A DNA stretch of 64,000 nt from Neobacillus kokaensis. GTDB lineage: Bacteria > Bacillota > Bacilli > Bacillales > Cytobacillaceae. The stretch lies in the NCBI RefSeq assembly GCF_014656545.1, contig NZ_BNDS01000007.1, positions 62,001-126,000 on the forward strand, written 5' to 3'. The notes under the pieces are model-generated. The model did no database searches and had not been told where the DNA came from. It saw only the letters and a program-made list of their open reading frames with translations. This document shows, piece by piece, positions 1 through 8,832 of this stretch. Each line of letters opens with the position of its first letter. The stretch's first letter is position 1. The translations under genes were made by a program, and so were the position numbers.

Positions 1-411
1 GCTGGCAGCCCCAGTTAAAATATAATTCGCCCCTTGGCAATTTATCACAAAGGAAGCTAATGCCAAGCCTTCCATTGATGTTGAACAAGCACCAAACAGA
101 CCAAAATATGGTATTTGTAATGTTCTTGCCGCAAAGTTAGTTGGCGTTATCTGATTGATTAAATCACCAGCAAATAAAAACTGTACCTGTTCTTTTTCAA
201 TGTTTCCCTTTTTTAAGGCAATTTTTGCAGCTTCTTCGATTAGAACTCGATGTGCCTTTTCGTAGGAATCTTGTCCAATCCATAGATCTTCGAATAGAAG
301 ATCAAAATCATTTCCCAGTTTGCCGTTTGCTTCAAATGGTCCTCCCGTTACACCCGTTGCCGAAATCATAGGCCGTTTGTCAAAGACCCATGTCTGATGT
401 CCCTTTAACAT
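1..411 (-). CDS. spoVAD: Stage V sporulation protein AD (5' part only; gene runs off the window)
   Basis: The reverse strand encodes the N-terminal 137 residues of SpoVAD, starting MLKGHQTWVFDKRPMI and running through the thiolase-like segment with the FGACSTSMEGLALAS stretch. SpoVAD is the dipicolinic-acid-binding, thiolase-fold component of the SpoVA channel. That channel loads DPA into the forespore and releases it at germination. Its ATG overlaps the spoVAC stop codon by one base (TAATG), so the two are translationally coupled. The 3' two thirds lie beyond base 1. The preceding YhcN-type lipoprotein gene and the absence of spoVAA/spoVAB resemble accessory spoVA2-type operons rather than the classical heptacistronic one. 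Identity is clear from the sequence; the operon type is inference. Confidence 0.92.
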   Translation of the reverse strand, partial: MLKGHQTWVFDKRPMISATGVTGGPFEANGKLGNDFDLLFEDLWIGQDSYEKAHRVLIEEAAKIALKKGNIEKEQVQFLFAGDLINQITPTNFAARTLQIPYFGLFGACSTSMEGLALASFVINCQGANYILTGAAS

Positions 412-887
412 TACAAAACCCCCCAGATTTTCAGTAACGTTTTGATTAGTGCAACCACAAATGCCGAAAATACCCCAAATAGAATTACAGAACCGGCGAG
501 TTTAAACATATTCCCGCCAACTCCAAGGACAAAACCTTCTGTTCGATGCTCAATACATGCTGAAATTACAGCATTTCCGAATCCTGTTACGGGTACAGCA
601 CTGCCTGCTCCGGCAAATTGTCCAATTCGGTCGTAAACACCAAATCCTGTTAATAACATCGAGAAAAACACCATGGTTGCGACTGTTGGATTGCCCACAC
701 TCTGTTCTGTAAAATTAAAAAAATAAATGTAAAAGTAACTAACGGCCTGACCGACCACACAAAATAAGCCGCCAACAAAAAAAGCTTTAATGCAATTTTT
801 TAGAACCGGTCTTTTAATTTCATGCTTTTGCTGGAGCTGTTGATAATTTTGCTGCTGTGGGGTCATTTTCTTTTGTTTACTTGCCAT
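411..887 (-). CDS. spoVAC: Stage V sporulation protein AC
   Basis: 158 residues, about the usual SpoVAC length. A basic, Gln-rich N-terminus (about residues 1-28) precedes four or so hydrophobic segments with the conserved GFGVYDRIGQFAGAGSAVPVT and GNAVISACIEHRTEG regions. SpoVAC is an integral inner-spore-membrane protein, described as a mechanosensitive-channel-like part of the DPA channel. The start is supported by AAAGGAAG seven bases upstream. It lies between a YhcN-type lipoprotein gene (15 bp upstream) and spoVAD (1-bp overlap), so these form one operon. The family call is secure. Confidence 0.95.
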   Translation of the reverse strand: MASKQKKMTPQQQNYQQLQQKHEIKRPVLKNCIKAFFVGGLFCVVGQAVSYFYIYFFNFTEQSVGNPTVATMVFFSMLLTGFGVYDRIGQFAGAGSAVPVTGFGNAVISACIEHRTEGFVLGVGGNMFKLAGSVILFGVFSAFVVALIKTLLKIWGVL

Positions 888-902
888 AATTTTCTTCCTT
901 TC

Positions 903-1367
903 TTACTTCATTTCTTCGGTCATTTTTACGATCTCTTGTAAACGCCTTTCTGCTCTCTTTTCAGAGAATTTCCCCGACTTAATTTTTTCCTCCAATCTGA
1001 CTGCTTCAAGAAAAATTTTATAGTCACTAGAAACGGTAAATTTCTCATCCGGATATTTCTTTTCCAGCATCTTTGTCACATTTTTTTCAATTTTTTTCAT
1101 TCGAAAACGCTGCAAATGCTTAACCTTATAAACAACAAGATTATTTTTATTGCCTTTCACAACAGCTACATCATAAAGTTGTGAATATGAACTTACATCC
1201 TTTTTAATTTTCTCCCCTAAGTTTTGCCCCTGACTATCGGTGACCACAGGTCCGGGGTTAGTTGTTTTCATAAGGGCTAATTGACTATCCTTCACCTCCT
1301 GGTTTTGATTACAGGCGGCTAACAGGAATATACTAGTAACTAAGAGCAAATGACTAATTTTGAACAT
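903..1367 (-). CDS. YhcN/YlaJ-family sporulation lipoprotein
   Basis: 154 residues starting MFKISHLLLVTSIFLLAAC. A short hydrophobic signal peptide ends in the lipobox LLAAC (Cys19), which predicts lipid anchoring outside the membrane. The body is basic and rich in Lys/Glu, with the VVKGNKNNLVVYKVKHLQRF region typical of YhcN/YlaJ proteins. An upstream in-frame ATG would add 19 residues before the signal peptide. I prefer 1367 because GGAAGG lies just upstream and the signal peptide then begins at the N-terminus. YhcN-type lipoproteins accompany spoVA2-type operons and germination loci. The exact biochemical function is unknown. Confidence 0.8.
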   Translation of the reverse strand: MFKISHLLLVTSIFLLAACNQNQEVKDSQLALMKTTNPGPVVTDSQGQNLGEKIKKDVSSYSQLYDVAVVKGNKNNLVVYKVKHLQRFRMKKIEKNVTKMLEKKYPDEKFTVSSDYKIFLEAVRLEEKIKSGKFSEKRAERRLQEIVKMTEEMK

Positions 1368-1459
1368 ATAATTCCTTCCCCTTTTCCATAAAAATCTACC
1401 ATCAGTACCATATAGTTTTTTCACATTGGTTAAAATTATGACAAACTATGTTTGAAAAT

Positions 1460-1489
1460 AAAAAACTGCTAGAGGATCTCCAGCAGTTT
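1460..1489 (-). terminator. Rho-independent terminator of the small Cys-rich gene
   Basis: On the minus strand an AAACTGCT...AGCAGTTT stem with a GGAG/CTCT inner part is followed by a run of T. It lies just after the stop of the gene at 1496-1597. Confidence 0.7.
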
Positions 1490-1495
1490 CATCAT

Positions 1496-1597
1496 TTATT
1501 TACTTGTCTTTTTCCCACAGCCGCAGCCTTTTTTCTTGACCAAATTAGATGATTGATTGACCTTAACAGTTTTTGTGCCCGTTTTCTTCTTCTTCAT
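1496..1597 (-). CDS. Small Lys-rich protein with a CGCG motif
   Basis: 33 residues: a strongly basic peptide starting MKKKKTGTKTVKVN and ending KKKGCGCGKKTSK. I chose the start at 1597 because AAGGGGAGAAG lies directly upstream. The longer frame back to 1714 has no ribosome site and would overlap the neighbouring gene. Its own terminator follows. It sits among spore genes, and small Cys/Lys-rich proteins are common in coats and forespores, so a spore role is possible but unproven. I do not recognise a named family. Confidence 0.6.
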   Translation of the reverse strand: MKKKKTGTKTVKVNQSSNLVKKKGCGCGKKTSK

Positions 1598-1679
1598 TCT
1601 CTTCTCCCCTTGTAATAACGGATTGTTCTCTCTAGTTAGGATATGAAAGAAAAGATAGTCTTGTCTGAGGCAAAAATCC

Positions 1680-2039
1680 TCATTTTTCCATAATTTGTTG
1701 AATAATTGTTTCAATCATCGAAGCAATACCAGCAATAGCCAAAACCAGTATTACCGGTTCAGAATATACTGGTAAAAGAAAATAAAGGCTGACAATAAGT
1801 ATAGTCATCCATATTCCAGTACACCAATAGCAGCTGAGAAGTTCACCAAAAAAACGCTTCACCCCCGTTTGCTTAGGTATATAATAAACTTCCGTTTCAC
1901 CTTCTTCATTCTCTTCTTTGACTTCATCAAAAAATGGATTCCGTATAAATTCGGTGATTTTATCAAAAACGAATAGTCTTGTTAACCTAAAGCTGGCAAA
2001 AGACAAGATTAGCAGTTGTAAAAGTGTAATTTTCTCCAT
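1680..2039 (-). CDS. yjcA: DUF1360 membrane protein, YjcA-like
   Basis: 119 residues. The N-terminal segment MEKITLLQLLILSFASFRLTRL is hydrophobic. A charged loop rich in Glu follows, then the signature ELLSCYWCTGIWMTI and a second hydrophobic stretch at the C-terminus. The CxxC within SCYWCTG is the hallmark of DUF1360 (YjcA of B. subtilis, a sporulation-associated membrane protein). ATG at 2039 has AAGGTGGGAC in front, whereas the longer frame to 2117 lacks a site. In B. subtilis yjcA is also close to the cotVWXYZ cluster, which supports the assignment. Confidence 0.8.
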   Translation of the reverse strand: MEKITLLQLLILSFASFRLTRLFVFDKITEFIRNPFFDEVKEENEEGETEVYYIPKQTGVKRFFGELLSCYWCTGIWMTILIVSLYFLLPVYSEPVILVLAIAGIASMIETIIQQIMEK

Positions 2040-2178
2040 AAGTCTGTCCCACCTTTTTTGCCTAATATAATGAAACCGCCTAATTTTTGCTAAATAAGGC
2101 AATTGTCCGTAACCCAAATGGCTGTCGTGAAATATGTTAGTAATGTAAGATATATTACGGGTTAAGGAGGAAAAATAA

Positions 2179-2697
2179 ATGGGTTGTGGAAAATCTCACC
2201 ACGAATTTAGCAAAGAGAACTGTGTGTGCCAAGTAGTCCGCGCAATTAATGATCTCCAACAAGCCGTTGCTGCAGAAGAATGCCAGCCATGTACCAGCTG
2301 TTTCAACGAGCCGCTTGGTTCGCTAGTATCACCTACAACAACACAAGCAGATACACGGGTGTTTGTTCTAAAGACGGCAGACGGAACGCCATTTAATGCA
2401 TTCTTTTTCGAAAACAACAATCCTACATGCGTATCCATCTATTTCCGAGTAGAAGATGTTTTTGATAACTGCTGTGCTACACTTCGCGTATTAGCACCTG
2501 GAAGAACTGACGCTTCTGGCAATTTTATCCCAGTGAATCTAATCTCTACCGCTAGTAAGGCTGGGTGCTGTGTCAACCTCTCAGCAGTATGCGAAGTTAC
2601 TGCCTTCCAAGCTACAAATGATTGCGTTACAGTTGACTTAAGCTGCTTCTGTGCCATCCAATGTATCGCTGATGTAGATTTAGGAATTTGCCACTAA
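2179..2697 (+). CDS. cotZ: Spore coat/exosporium protein of the CotY/CotZ/ExsY family
   Basis: 172 residues with about 18 cysteines, opening MGCGKSHHEFSKENCVCQVV and continuing through QPCTSCFNEPLG. It ends in a Cys-rich CFCAIQCIADVDLGICH tail. This is the disulfide-crosslinked outer-coat/crust family (CotY, CotZ, ExsY, CotY of B. cereus). TTAAGGAGG lies just upstream of the ATG. It is convergent with cotO, sharing a terminator, as in the B. subtilis cotO-cotZ neighbourhood. Only one family member is visible here, whereas B. subtilis has cotZ and cotY in tandem. Whether it is the Y or Z orthologue cannot be settled by eye. Confidence 0.88.
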   Translation: MGCGKSHHEFSKENCVCQVVRAINDLQQAVAAEECQPCTSCFNEPLGSLVSPTTTQADTRVFVLKTADGTPFNAFFFENNNPTCVSIYFRVEDVFDNCCATLRVLAPGRTDASGNFIPVNLISTASKAGCCVNLSAVCEVTAFQATNDCVTVDLSCFCAIQCIADVDLGICH

Positions 2698-2701
2698 TCA
2701 A

Positions 2702-2735
2702 ATGGCCAGTCGTTAAATCGGCTGGCCATATCTTT
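2702..2735. terminator. Bidirectional terminator between the coat gene and cotO
   Basis: The perfect stem ATGGCCAG/CTGGCCAT (2702-2709 with 2722-2729) is followed by TCTTTTT on the plus strand. It serves the coat gene and probably the convergent cotO. Confidence 0.75.
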
Positions 2736-3242
2736 TTACTTTTTTAATCCAATCATGATAATGTTTTTTATTTCATCGATTGGTATCGTTTTGGTTGATT
2801 TATTATGAAATTGAATGGTGATCTGGTTTTCTTCAGAAGCAGTGAGATAACCCTGGTAATTTTTATTTGCAGTATAAAACACGCATGGGACTGGCGGAAG
2901 CACTTTGGGAATATTGAGTAAATAATCAATTCGCTCTCTTATATCCAGTTCATTAAATGGTGTTACCCGCTTTAAAGCCGAATGGATTTTTTCCTTAGGC
3001 TTTATATCCACAGCACCTGGACGATTGTTTGGTTTGTCTATTTCTATCGGGATAGGTTCGTGGAAATCCCCTAATTTTGAAGCTGCTTTTATTATTTTTT
3101 CTGGAACAGCTTTTTCCTCTTCAACCGTGTCTTCTATTACCGGCTTACTTGTATAAACTTCCTGCATATTAGAGTTAAATTCTGTTCTTCTATAAGTCTG
3201 ATTGATAAACAGTAATGGTCCTTTAGCTTTCTTTTTTGACAT
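2736..3242 (-). CDS. cotO: Spore coat protein CotO
   Basis: 168 residues. A basic Lys-rich N-terminus is followed by an acidic, Pro-containing middle. The conserved C-terminal domain contains TPFNELDIRERIDYLLNIPK and a small beta-rich tail ending KNIIMIGLKK. This matches CotO (YjbX), a morphogenetic coat protein that acts with CotH. Three starts lie together (GTG 3251, ATG 3248, ATG 3242). The third has GGAGG at the right distance, so it is used here. It is divergently placed from nothing and lies directly downstream of the fabI region, exactly as yjbX follows fabI in B. subtilis. Confidence 0.85.
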   Translation of the reverse strand: MSKKKAKGPLLFINQTYRRTEFNSNMQEVYTSKPVIEDTVEEEKAVPEKIIKAASKLGDFHEPIPIEIDKPNNRPGAVDIKPKEKIHSALKRVTPFNELDIRERIDYLLNIPKVLPPVPCVFYTANKNYQGYLTASEENQITIQFHNKSTKTIPIDEIKNIIMIGLKK

Positions 3243-3333
3243 CGACATCACCTCCAGTTGCGGACTTCCTACACTTTATATGTATGCAAGAGGCCTATTC
3301 GGGTTAACGGTTAATTTTTTGTTAATACACACA

Positions 3334-3363
3334 AAAAAGCCCGCGATGTGCGGGCTTTTTAAG
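3334..3363 (-). terminator. Terminator of fabI
   Basis: A perfect 11-bp stem AAAAAGCCCGC/GCGGGCTTTTT (3334-3344 with 3350-3360) with a five-base loop lies immediately after the fabI stop. Confidence 0.85.
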
Positions 3364-3364
3364 A

Positions 3365-4135
3365 TTATAAAATATGATATCCTGAATCTACGTGAATATT
3401 TTCGCCTGTTATGCCGCGGGACATATTGCTGAATAGGAAAACAGCTGTGTCGCCAACCTCTTCAGGTGTAGTGGTTCTTCTTAGCGGTGCATTATCTTCA
3501 ATATTCTTTAAAATCGTATTGAATTCACCAATTACTTTTGCTGACAAAGTACGAATCGGACCAGCAGAGATGGAGTTTACTCGAATTCCGTCTTTTCCAA
3601 GGTCAGCTGCTAAATAACGGACGCTCGCATCAAGCGATGCCTTCGCTACACCCATAACATTGTAATTTTTAATGGCACGTTCGCCTCCAAGATATGTCAA
3701 GGTAACGATGCTGCCGCCTTCTGTCATTAAGCTGCGTGCTTCTTTTGCAACGGCTGTTAAAGAATAAGAGCTGATATTATGTGCAAGCAGGAAGCCGTCT
3801 CTTGTTGTATTCAAATACTCGCCTTTTAGCTCTTCTGTTTTAGCAAACGCAATACAGTGGGCTACACCGTGGATGGTGCCTGCAGTTTCTTTAATTTGTG
3901 CAAAACATGCTGCGATGTCTTCATCACTTGTTACATCACATGGAAGGACAAGGGTTCCCTCAGCCTCCAATGAATCTGCTAACTCACGTACGCTGCTCTC
4001 TAATCTTTCACCTGCATACGTGAAAACTAGACGGGCACCGGCGTCGTGAAGTGACCGGGCAATTCCCCAAGCAATACTGCGTTTATTGGCTACTCCCATT
4101 ACTACAAATGTTTTTCCAGCTAAAGAAAAAGTCAT
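3365..4135 (-). CDS. fabI: Enoyl-[acyl-carrier-protein] reductase (NADH type) FabI
   Basis: 256 residues, a full-length short-chain-dehydrogenase fold. The N-terminal cofactor loop is GVANKRSIAWGIA (residues 14-26). The FabI signature has Tyr148, Tyr158 and Lys165 in TYLGGERAIKNYNVMGVAKA. FabI reduces trans-2-enoyl-ACP in the last step of each elongation cycle and is the triclosan target. The ATG has AGGAGG ten bases upstream. It is monocistronic, bounded by a terminator and controlled by a FapR operator at 4168-4184. In B. subtilis thiamine genes precede fabI; here that slot holds an intergenic repeat. Confidence 0.97.
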   Translation of the reverse strand: MTFSLAGKTFVVMGVANKRSIAWGIARSLHDAGARLVFTYAGERLESSVRELADSLEAEGTLVLPCDVTSDEDIAACFAQIKETAGTIHGVAHCIAFAKTEELKGEYLNTTRDGFLLAHNISSYSLTAVAKEARSLMTEGGSIVTLTYLGGERAIKNYNVMGVAKASLDASVRYLAADLGKDGIRVNSISAGPIRTLSAKVIGEFNTILKNIEDNAPLRRTTTPEEVGDTAVFLFSNMSRGITGENIHVDSGYHIL

Positions 4136-4167
4136 TTTTAAATGTCCTCCTAGGTTATCAACTGATA

Positions 4168-4184
4168 TTAGTACTTGGTACTAA
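4168..4184 (-). promoter_or_regulatory. FapR operator of fabI
   Basis: The 17-bp palindrome TTAGTACTTGGTACTAA lies 33 bp upstream of the fabI ATG. It matches the known FapR consensus (TTAGTACCTAGTACTAA) at all but the centre. A TAAAAT hexamer directly upstream on the minus strand is the probable -10, so FapR would cover the start site. Malonyl-CoA is the known inducer. Confidence 0.92.
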
Positions 4185-4225
4185 TTTTACACCAATTCCT
4201 CAAAAATGAAAAGTACAAAGAAAAT

Positions 4226-4346
4226 CGTAAGCGCCTCGGTCAGTCCCGCAAAGAACAAGACGAGCCATCGAGAAGGTTGTTCTTTTAGCTTCTTGACGGA
4301 TTGCCCTGTGACCTCGAGAGACTAGGCGCTGAGCCGGACAATTCTC
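4226..4346 (-). repeat. Dispersed intergenic repeat, copy 1
   Basis: Read on the minus strand this stretch shares several blocks with 17699-17815: GAATTGTCC, AGCGCCTAG, CAATCCGTCAAGAAG, CTTCTCG and CTGACC, in the same order and spacing. It is G+C-rich compared with flanking DNA, has no ORF and is partly self-complementary. It fills the gap between the antiporter gene and fabI. The family is a non-coding Bacillus-type repeat, and its function is unknown. Confidence 0.75.
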
Positions 4347-4372
4347 AAAATGAAATTATACTTTTAACCATC

Positions 4373-6244
4373 TTAATAAAAACTTTTCGTACCCTCGCTA
4401 AATTCCAAGTCACGTTTCAGTTCATCTACGTATTCCTTTGTACCAGTAACAATTAAACGATCGTACATCTGTAGTTCTGTATCACCATGCGGAACGATGG
4501 AGTCCTTGCCGCGGAAAATACGGACGATGATAACGTCCCCTGTAAACGGAAATTTTCGCAATGACATACCTTCAAAATGTTCATTCTTCATCACAATTTC
4601 ATATAGACCCGTTTCTTGATTAGTTAGAATATTGATCACATTTGGTGACTCAATCAGGGCCCGAAGCAGAGCTTTGGTTGACATAAATGAAGAAAACACT
4701 TCCACATTATGTTCCCTTAATGATTGTTCTAAATCAGGGCTTTCAATTCTAACAATAACCCTTGGTACACCCTTTTCTTTTGCAGCTATTGCTAATTGTG
4801 CGTTCAACTCTTCTTCACCGGTAGAAATGACGACAACCTCCGATTGATAAACCCTTGTGTTCTCTATCGACTCTAACGAATAATCAGGAATCTCCTCAAT
4901 TTCAAAGAGAGAATTAGATACCTGCTTTTCCGCCTTTTCCATTTTAGGATGGTATAAAATTGGATCATAAAGACCAGATTTTAATTCTAATGATACAGGC
5001 AGAGTAATTTGATTAGCCCCCAGAAAAGCCACCGGAACTTTTCTATTTGCCAGTACTTCTTTCGGGAACAGCTTTTTAAATACAATTGGAGTCAATATCG
5101 AGGTGATGACTGCCACCAAGATTAATGTCCCCTTCATTTGTTCTGTAATAACTCCAATTCGCTCACCAATTGTTGCTGCCGCAATGACAAGTGATAAAGT
5201 CGAAGTTAAAAGAAACGCTGATGAGACAACTGTCTTCATATCATACCAAATCTTCAGAAGGTACACCGGGATAATCTTTGATACTAATAATCCGATGAGC
5301 AGCAGCGGAATTAACATTAGCAGTTTTTTCTCACTAAATAAAGTCCAAATATCGAGCTCGACTCCTACCATTACGAAAAAAATTGGAATTAAAAAGCCAT
5401 AGCCGAATGAGTCAAGCTTATGCACCAGCTCCTGGTTAGGGGATAACAATGAAACAAGAACTCCTGCCAAGAAGGCACCTAAAATATTTTCCGCGCCTAC
5501 CGTCTCAGATAAACCCACTAATACAATGATTAAAGTAAACACTGCTCTCGTGCCAATTTGCACGGTTCCGGTTGAAAGTGTTGCAACGAATGTACGATTT
5601 TTAAATCTTTTCCCAACAAAATAAAGAACAATGCCTGCCGCAAATAAAACCAATAAAAGCCATGTATTTTCATGCTGTGGTTCATACAGGGAAACAAAGA
5701 CGGCTAATAAAATCATTGTCACTAGATCTGCAATTACGGCAATTAATAAAATAATCTGCCCAATCACCGTTTTCATTAAGTGTGCTTCCTTAAGTGTAGG
5801 TACAACCACACCTAACGAAATAGTGGAAATAATGAGTGTCATCAAAAACGCGTTTTCAATAAAACCCGCTAGCACAAATAAGTAGGACAAACCAAGGGAA
5901 AGGATGAAGATTCCGCAGAAAATGATTGATGAAACAACAAATGAATTCGGTTCCTTTTTCCCATTAGGCAGGACCTCGCGTTTTTTACTGCCAGTGAAGG
6001 CAGTAAAGTCAATTTCTAAACCACTTAAAAACATCAAGAAAATAAAGCCAAGGGTCGAAAGAGTTGAGAGCCACATATCTTCATGCACAAGATCAAAACC
6101 ACTCTTCCCAATTATTAAACCCATAATAATTTCTGCGACAACAACAGGTATAAAGTTTAATTTCAATCGATGTAAAATTATTGGTGTTAAAAATGCCATT
6201 GTGACCACAATAAGCAATGAAATGACGGAAACATGCTGCTCCAT
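4373..6244 (-). CDS. yjbQ: CPA2-family monovalent cation:proton antiporter with TrkA domains (YjbQ-like)
   Basis: 623 residues. About twelve hydrophobic segments (residues 5-390) form a Na+/H+ exchanger domain, with the LSGLEIDF and [20 protein letters not shown] elements of CPA2 proteins. A cytoplasmic TrkA-N-like domain (about 405-530) and a TrkA-C/RCK_C domain (about 540-615) follow. This layout fits K+/Na+-H+ antiport regulated by ligand binding in the cytosol. The start at 6244 has AGGAGGAGG upstream; the longer frame to 6286 would read through that site. It is divergent from prpE, as yjbQ is next to prpE (yjbP) in B. subtilis. Ion preference cannot be read from sequence. Confidence 0.88.
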   Translation of the reverse strand: MEQHVSVISLLIVVTMAFLTPIILHRLKLNFIPVVVAEIIMGLIIGKSGFDLVHEDMWLSTLSTLGFIFLMFLSGLEIDFTAFTGSKKREVLPNGKKEPNSFVVSSIIFCGIFILSLGLSYLFVLAGFIENAFLMTLIISTISLGVVVPTLKEAHLMKTVIGQIILLIAVIADLVTMILLAVFVSLYEPQHENTWLLLVLFAAGIVLYFVGKRFKNRTFVATLSTGTVQIGTRAVFTLIIVLVGLSETVGAENILGAFLAGVLVSLLSPNQELVHKLDSFGYGFLIPIFFVMVGVELDIWTLFSEKKLLMLIPLLLIGLLVSKIIPVYLLKIWYDMKTVVSSAFLLTSTLSLVIAAATIGERIGVITEQMKGTLILVAVITSILTPIVFKKLFPKEVLANRKVPVAFLGANQITLPVSLELKSGLYDPILYHPKMEKAEKQVSNSLFEIEEIPDYSLESIENTRVYQSEVVVISTGEEELNAQLAIAAKEKGVPRVIVRIESPDLEQSLREHNVEVFSSFMSTKALLRALIESPNVINILTNQETGLYEIVMKNEHFEGMSLRKFPFTGDVIIVRIFRGKDSIVPHGDTELQMYDRLIVTGTKEYVDELKRDLEFSEGTKSFY

Positions 6245-6304
6245 TTTTCTTCCTCCTCCTTTAAATGGGCATTTTTTAAAAATCAAATAAAAGGTGGCTC
6301 ATAT

Positions 6305-7045
6305 ATGAAAATTGATATTATAGGTGATATTCACGGATGTTTTCAAGAATTAAGTGAACTCACACGCCAGCTTGGCTATGATTGGAAAAGCGGTATTCCT
6401 CTCCATTCAGAAAACAGGATATTAGGCTTTGTTGGCGACTTAACAGACCGAGGTCCTGAATCCCTAAAAGTGGTTGATGTTGTCTGGAAACTAGTATTCG
6501 AACACAAAAAGGCCCTCTATACACCAGGAAACCATTGCAACAAGCTTTACCGCTACTTTCTTGGCAACAAAGTTCAGGTTACTCATGGGCTTGAAACAAC
6601 AGTAGCAGAATATGAATCATTATATAGAAAGGACCAGCAGACCATTCGTAAAAAATTTATTCAGCTGTATGAAAACGCACCACTTTATGCTGTTTTGGAC
6701 AATGGAAAGCTTATAATTGCTCACGCAGGCATTAAACAGGAATTGATCGGAAAGCCATATGCAAAGGTAAAGACATTTGTCCTTTACGGAGACATTACCG
6801 GAGAAAAACATCCAGATGGTTCTCCCGTAAGAAGGGATTGGGCTAAAGACTATAAAGGTAAAGCCTGCATTGTCTATGGCCATACCCCCGTAAAAGAACC
6901 GCGGATTATTAACAATACTTATAATATCGACACTGGTGCAGTTTTTGGCGGCAAATTAACGGCAATAAGGTATCCAGAATTGGAGCTAATTTCTGTTCCT
7001 TCTACTATGCCATACATCGAGGAAAAATTTAAACGATTTGATTGA
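6305..7045 (+). CDS. prpE: Bis(5'-nucleosyl)-tetraphosphatase PrpE (metallophosphatase)
   Basis: 246 residues with all calcineurin-like phosphoesterase blocks: GDIHGC (7-12), GDLTDRG, GNHCNKL, HAGIK and GHTP, plus a C-terminal [10 protein letters not shown]. PrpE of B. subtilis hydrolyses Ap4A asymmetrically and has protein-phosphatase activity linked to spore germination. AAAGGTGG precedes the ATG at 6305; the longer frame from 6233 runs through the divergent gene's ribosome site. It is monocistronic with a shared terminator downstream. Confidence 0.93.
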   Translation: MKIDIIGDIHGCFQELSELTRQLGYDWKSGIPLHSENRILGFVGDLTDRGPESLKVVDVVWKLVFEHKKALYTPGNHCNKLYRYFLGNKVQVTHGLETTVAEYESLYRKDQQTIRKKFIQLYENAPLYAVLDNGKLIIAHAGIKQELIGKPYAKVKTFVLYGDITGEKHPDGSPVRRDWAKDYKGKACIVYGHTPVKEPRIINNTYNIDTGAVFGGKLTAIRYPELELISVPSTMPYIEEKFKRFD

Positions 7046-7056
7046 AAAGTATAAAA

Positions 7057-7085
7057 AAAGGCTGATTATTATCTAGTCAGCCTTT
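7057..7085. terminator. Bidirectional terminator between prpE and the convergent pseudouridine synthase gene
   Basis: The stem AAAGGCTGA/TCAGCCTTT (7057-7065 with 7077-7085) is preceded by an A run and overlaps the convergent stop codon. Confidence 0.75.
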
Positions 7086-7972
7086 AAATATCTTGCCATA
7101 TCAGGAGGAAGCGGCGCCGTAAAAATCATTTTCTCATGTGTTAATGGATGTGTGAAAATTATTTTTTTACAGTGGAGTGCCTGTCTGTCCATCATTTCGT
7201 TAGTGGGACCGCCGTATAAATCATCGCCCATCAGTGGATAGCCTAGATAAGACATATGTACTCTAATTTGATGAGTCCGGCCTGTTTCAAGCTTGAGTTC
7301 AACATGAGTAAATTTATGGTGTCTTTCTATCACCTGATAATGAGTACATGCATATTGACCATCTTCGCGAACCTCCCGCTCAATAATGCTGTCCTCTTTC
7401 CTGCCAATCGGTGCTGCTATCGTCCCGCTGTCATCAGGAATTATACCGCTTGCTATGGCCTCATAGGTTCTGTACACCTGACCTTTTCGCTGCATTAAAC
7501 TGAATAAGTGATGGACATGTCGATGCTTTGCTACAAGTACAATACCGGAAGTATTTCGGTCGAGTCGTGTGACAATATGCGGTGCAGAACAAAAACCTAA
7601 TTTTTCATAATAACCGACGAGGGCATTCGCTAAACTTCCGGAAGGGTGCTCTCTGGAAGGAATCGTATTCATCCCGGCAGGCTTATTAATGACAACAAGA
7701 AATTCATCTTCAAACAGAATGGTAAGCGGGAGGTCTTCTCCCTTTGCCCCTTCACTTGGTGATTCGAGCGGGAAAATGACAATTAGTTCGTCTCCAGTCT
7801 GAAGCTTATATCTAACATTTACCGTTTCCTTATTGACAAGGATGCTGCCGCCTTTAAATTTTATATCTGTCAATGCCGTCCGAGAAATTTCTTCTATTTT
7901 TAAGAAATCTTTAATCAAAAGGCCTGCATTGTGATCATCGATTTCCCACTTCAGTTGAAAACGTGATGTCAT
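7073..7972 (-). CDS. RluA/RluD-family 23S rRNA or tRNA pseudouridine synthase (YjbO-like)
   Basis: 299 residues. An N-terminal S4-like RNA-binding segment (about 15-70) leads into the catalytic domain. That domain has INKPAGMNTIPS, the catalytic-aspartate motif HIVTRLDRNTSG (Asp138) and the C-terminal LETGRTHQIRVH and HCKKIIFTHP blocks. The protein isomerises uridine in stable RNA, but the target site is not predictable. It lies 21 bp downstream of the NAD kinase gene and is probably cotranscribed with relQ-nadK, as in B. subtilis (yjbM-nadF-yjbO). Confidence 0.92.
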   Translation of the reverse strand: MTSRFQLKWEIDDHNAGLLIKDFLKIEEISRTALTDIKFKGGSILVNKETVNVRYKLQTGDELIVIFPLESPSEGAKGEDLPLTILFEDEFLVVINKPAGMNTIPSREHPSGSLANALVGYYEKLGFCSAPHIVTRLDRNTSGIVLVAKHRHVHHLFSLMQRKGQVYRTYEAIASGIIPDDSGTIAAPIGRKEDSIIEREVREDGQYACTHYQVIERHHKFTHVELKLETGRTHQIRVHMSYLGYPLMGDDLYGGPTNEMMDRQALHCKKIIFTHPLTHEKMIFTAPLPPDMARYLKAD

Positions 7973-7993
7973 ATGAATACCCCCCGCCGCTTT

Positions 7994-8788
7994 TTAATCA
8001 GAGATAAATGAATCATGTACTCTTTTCCAAAATGGGAACGGCCGGAAACGGGCAAAACGGATTTTTTCTTCCGGTACTCTGAACTGAATCGATTTCACGT
8101 CCTTATGCAGCAGCGTTAAGTGATCAATCGTGATCTGGAAATCCGAGCGATTGACTGGTTTCAGCAGGCATGTATGATGCGCTGGAAGAATCAGCGGGGA
8201 CCCTACTGTTCTAAACACCCGATTGTTAATCGAGGCCATTTCCGCAATCTGAATTGCGGAAATTGACGGATGTATTATCGCCCCTCCAAGAGCCTTATTA
8301 TAAGCGGTACTTCCGGAAGGTGTGGAGACACAAAGCCCGTCTCCGCGGAAACGTTCAAAATGCTGACCACGGATTTCAACATCCATAACTAGTGTTCCAT
8401 CAATACTTTTTACGGTTGATTCGTTTAACGCTAAGTATCTTGCTTCTTTCCCGGCATGGGAATAGCGGATGATAACCTCAAGGAGCGGATATTCGACCAC
8501 TTGATAAGGGGTTTTGGCAATCGCAATGACCAGCTTTTCGATTTCATCAGGTGTCCAGTCGGCATAAAAGCCAAGATGACCCGTATGGATTCCAACGAAA
8601 GCCGTTTTACTTAAACGGCTGCTGTAACGGTGAAAAGCATATAACAGCGTGCCATCGCCGCCAATAGAAATAACAATATCCGGCTGGTCCTCATCATAAA
8701 TGAGATCAAAGTCGAGTAGATACGTCCTTATCTTATGCATCAAAATATTCGATTTTTGATCTCCTTTTGACGTAATGGCAAATTTCAT
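7994..8788 (-). CDS. nadK: NAD kinase
   Basis: 264 residues. It has the diagnostic ATP-NAD kinase motif GGDGT (43-47), the NESTVKS/ALNE element and the [16 protein letters not shown] loop. It phosphorylates NAD to NADP and corresponds to B. subtilis NadF/PpnKA (YjbN). A GAGGAG-type site precedes the ATG. It is the second gene in the relQ-nadK-pseudouridine synthase operon, 44 bp after relQ. All catalytic motifs are intact. Confidence 0.95.
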   Translation of the reverse strand: MKFAITSKGDQKSNILMHKIRTYLLDFDLIYDEDQPDIVISIGGDGTLLYAFHRYSSRLSKTAFVGIHTGHLGFYADWTPDEIEKLVIAIAKTPYQVVEYPLLEVIIRYSHAGKEARYLALNESTVKSIDGTLVMDVEIRGQHFERFRGDGLCVSTPSGSTAYNKALGGAIIHPSISAIQIAEMASINNRVFRTVGSPLILPAHHTCLLKPVNRSDFQITIDHLTLLHKDVKSIQFRVPEEKIRFARFRPFPFWKRVHDSFISD

Positions 8789-8832
8789 TTTAATATTCTC
8801 CTCGTAGAAAAAATACTTTCAAATACCGTTTA

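Noticed and set aside
4200..4372. Thiamine (tenA-thi) genes expected between yjbQ and fabI
   Set aside because: Only 230 bp separates the two genes here and it holds a repeat and the FapR site; the thiamine genes are absent from this position.
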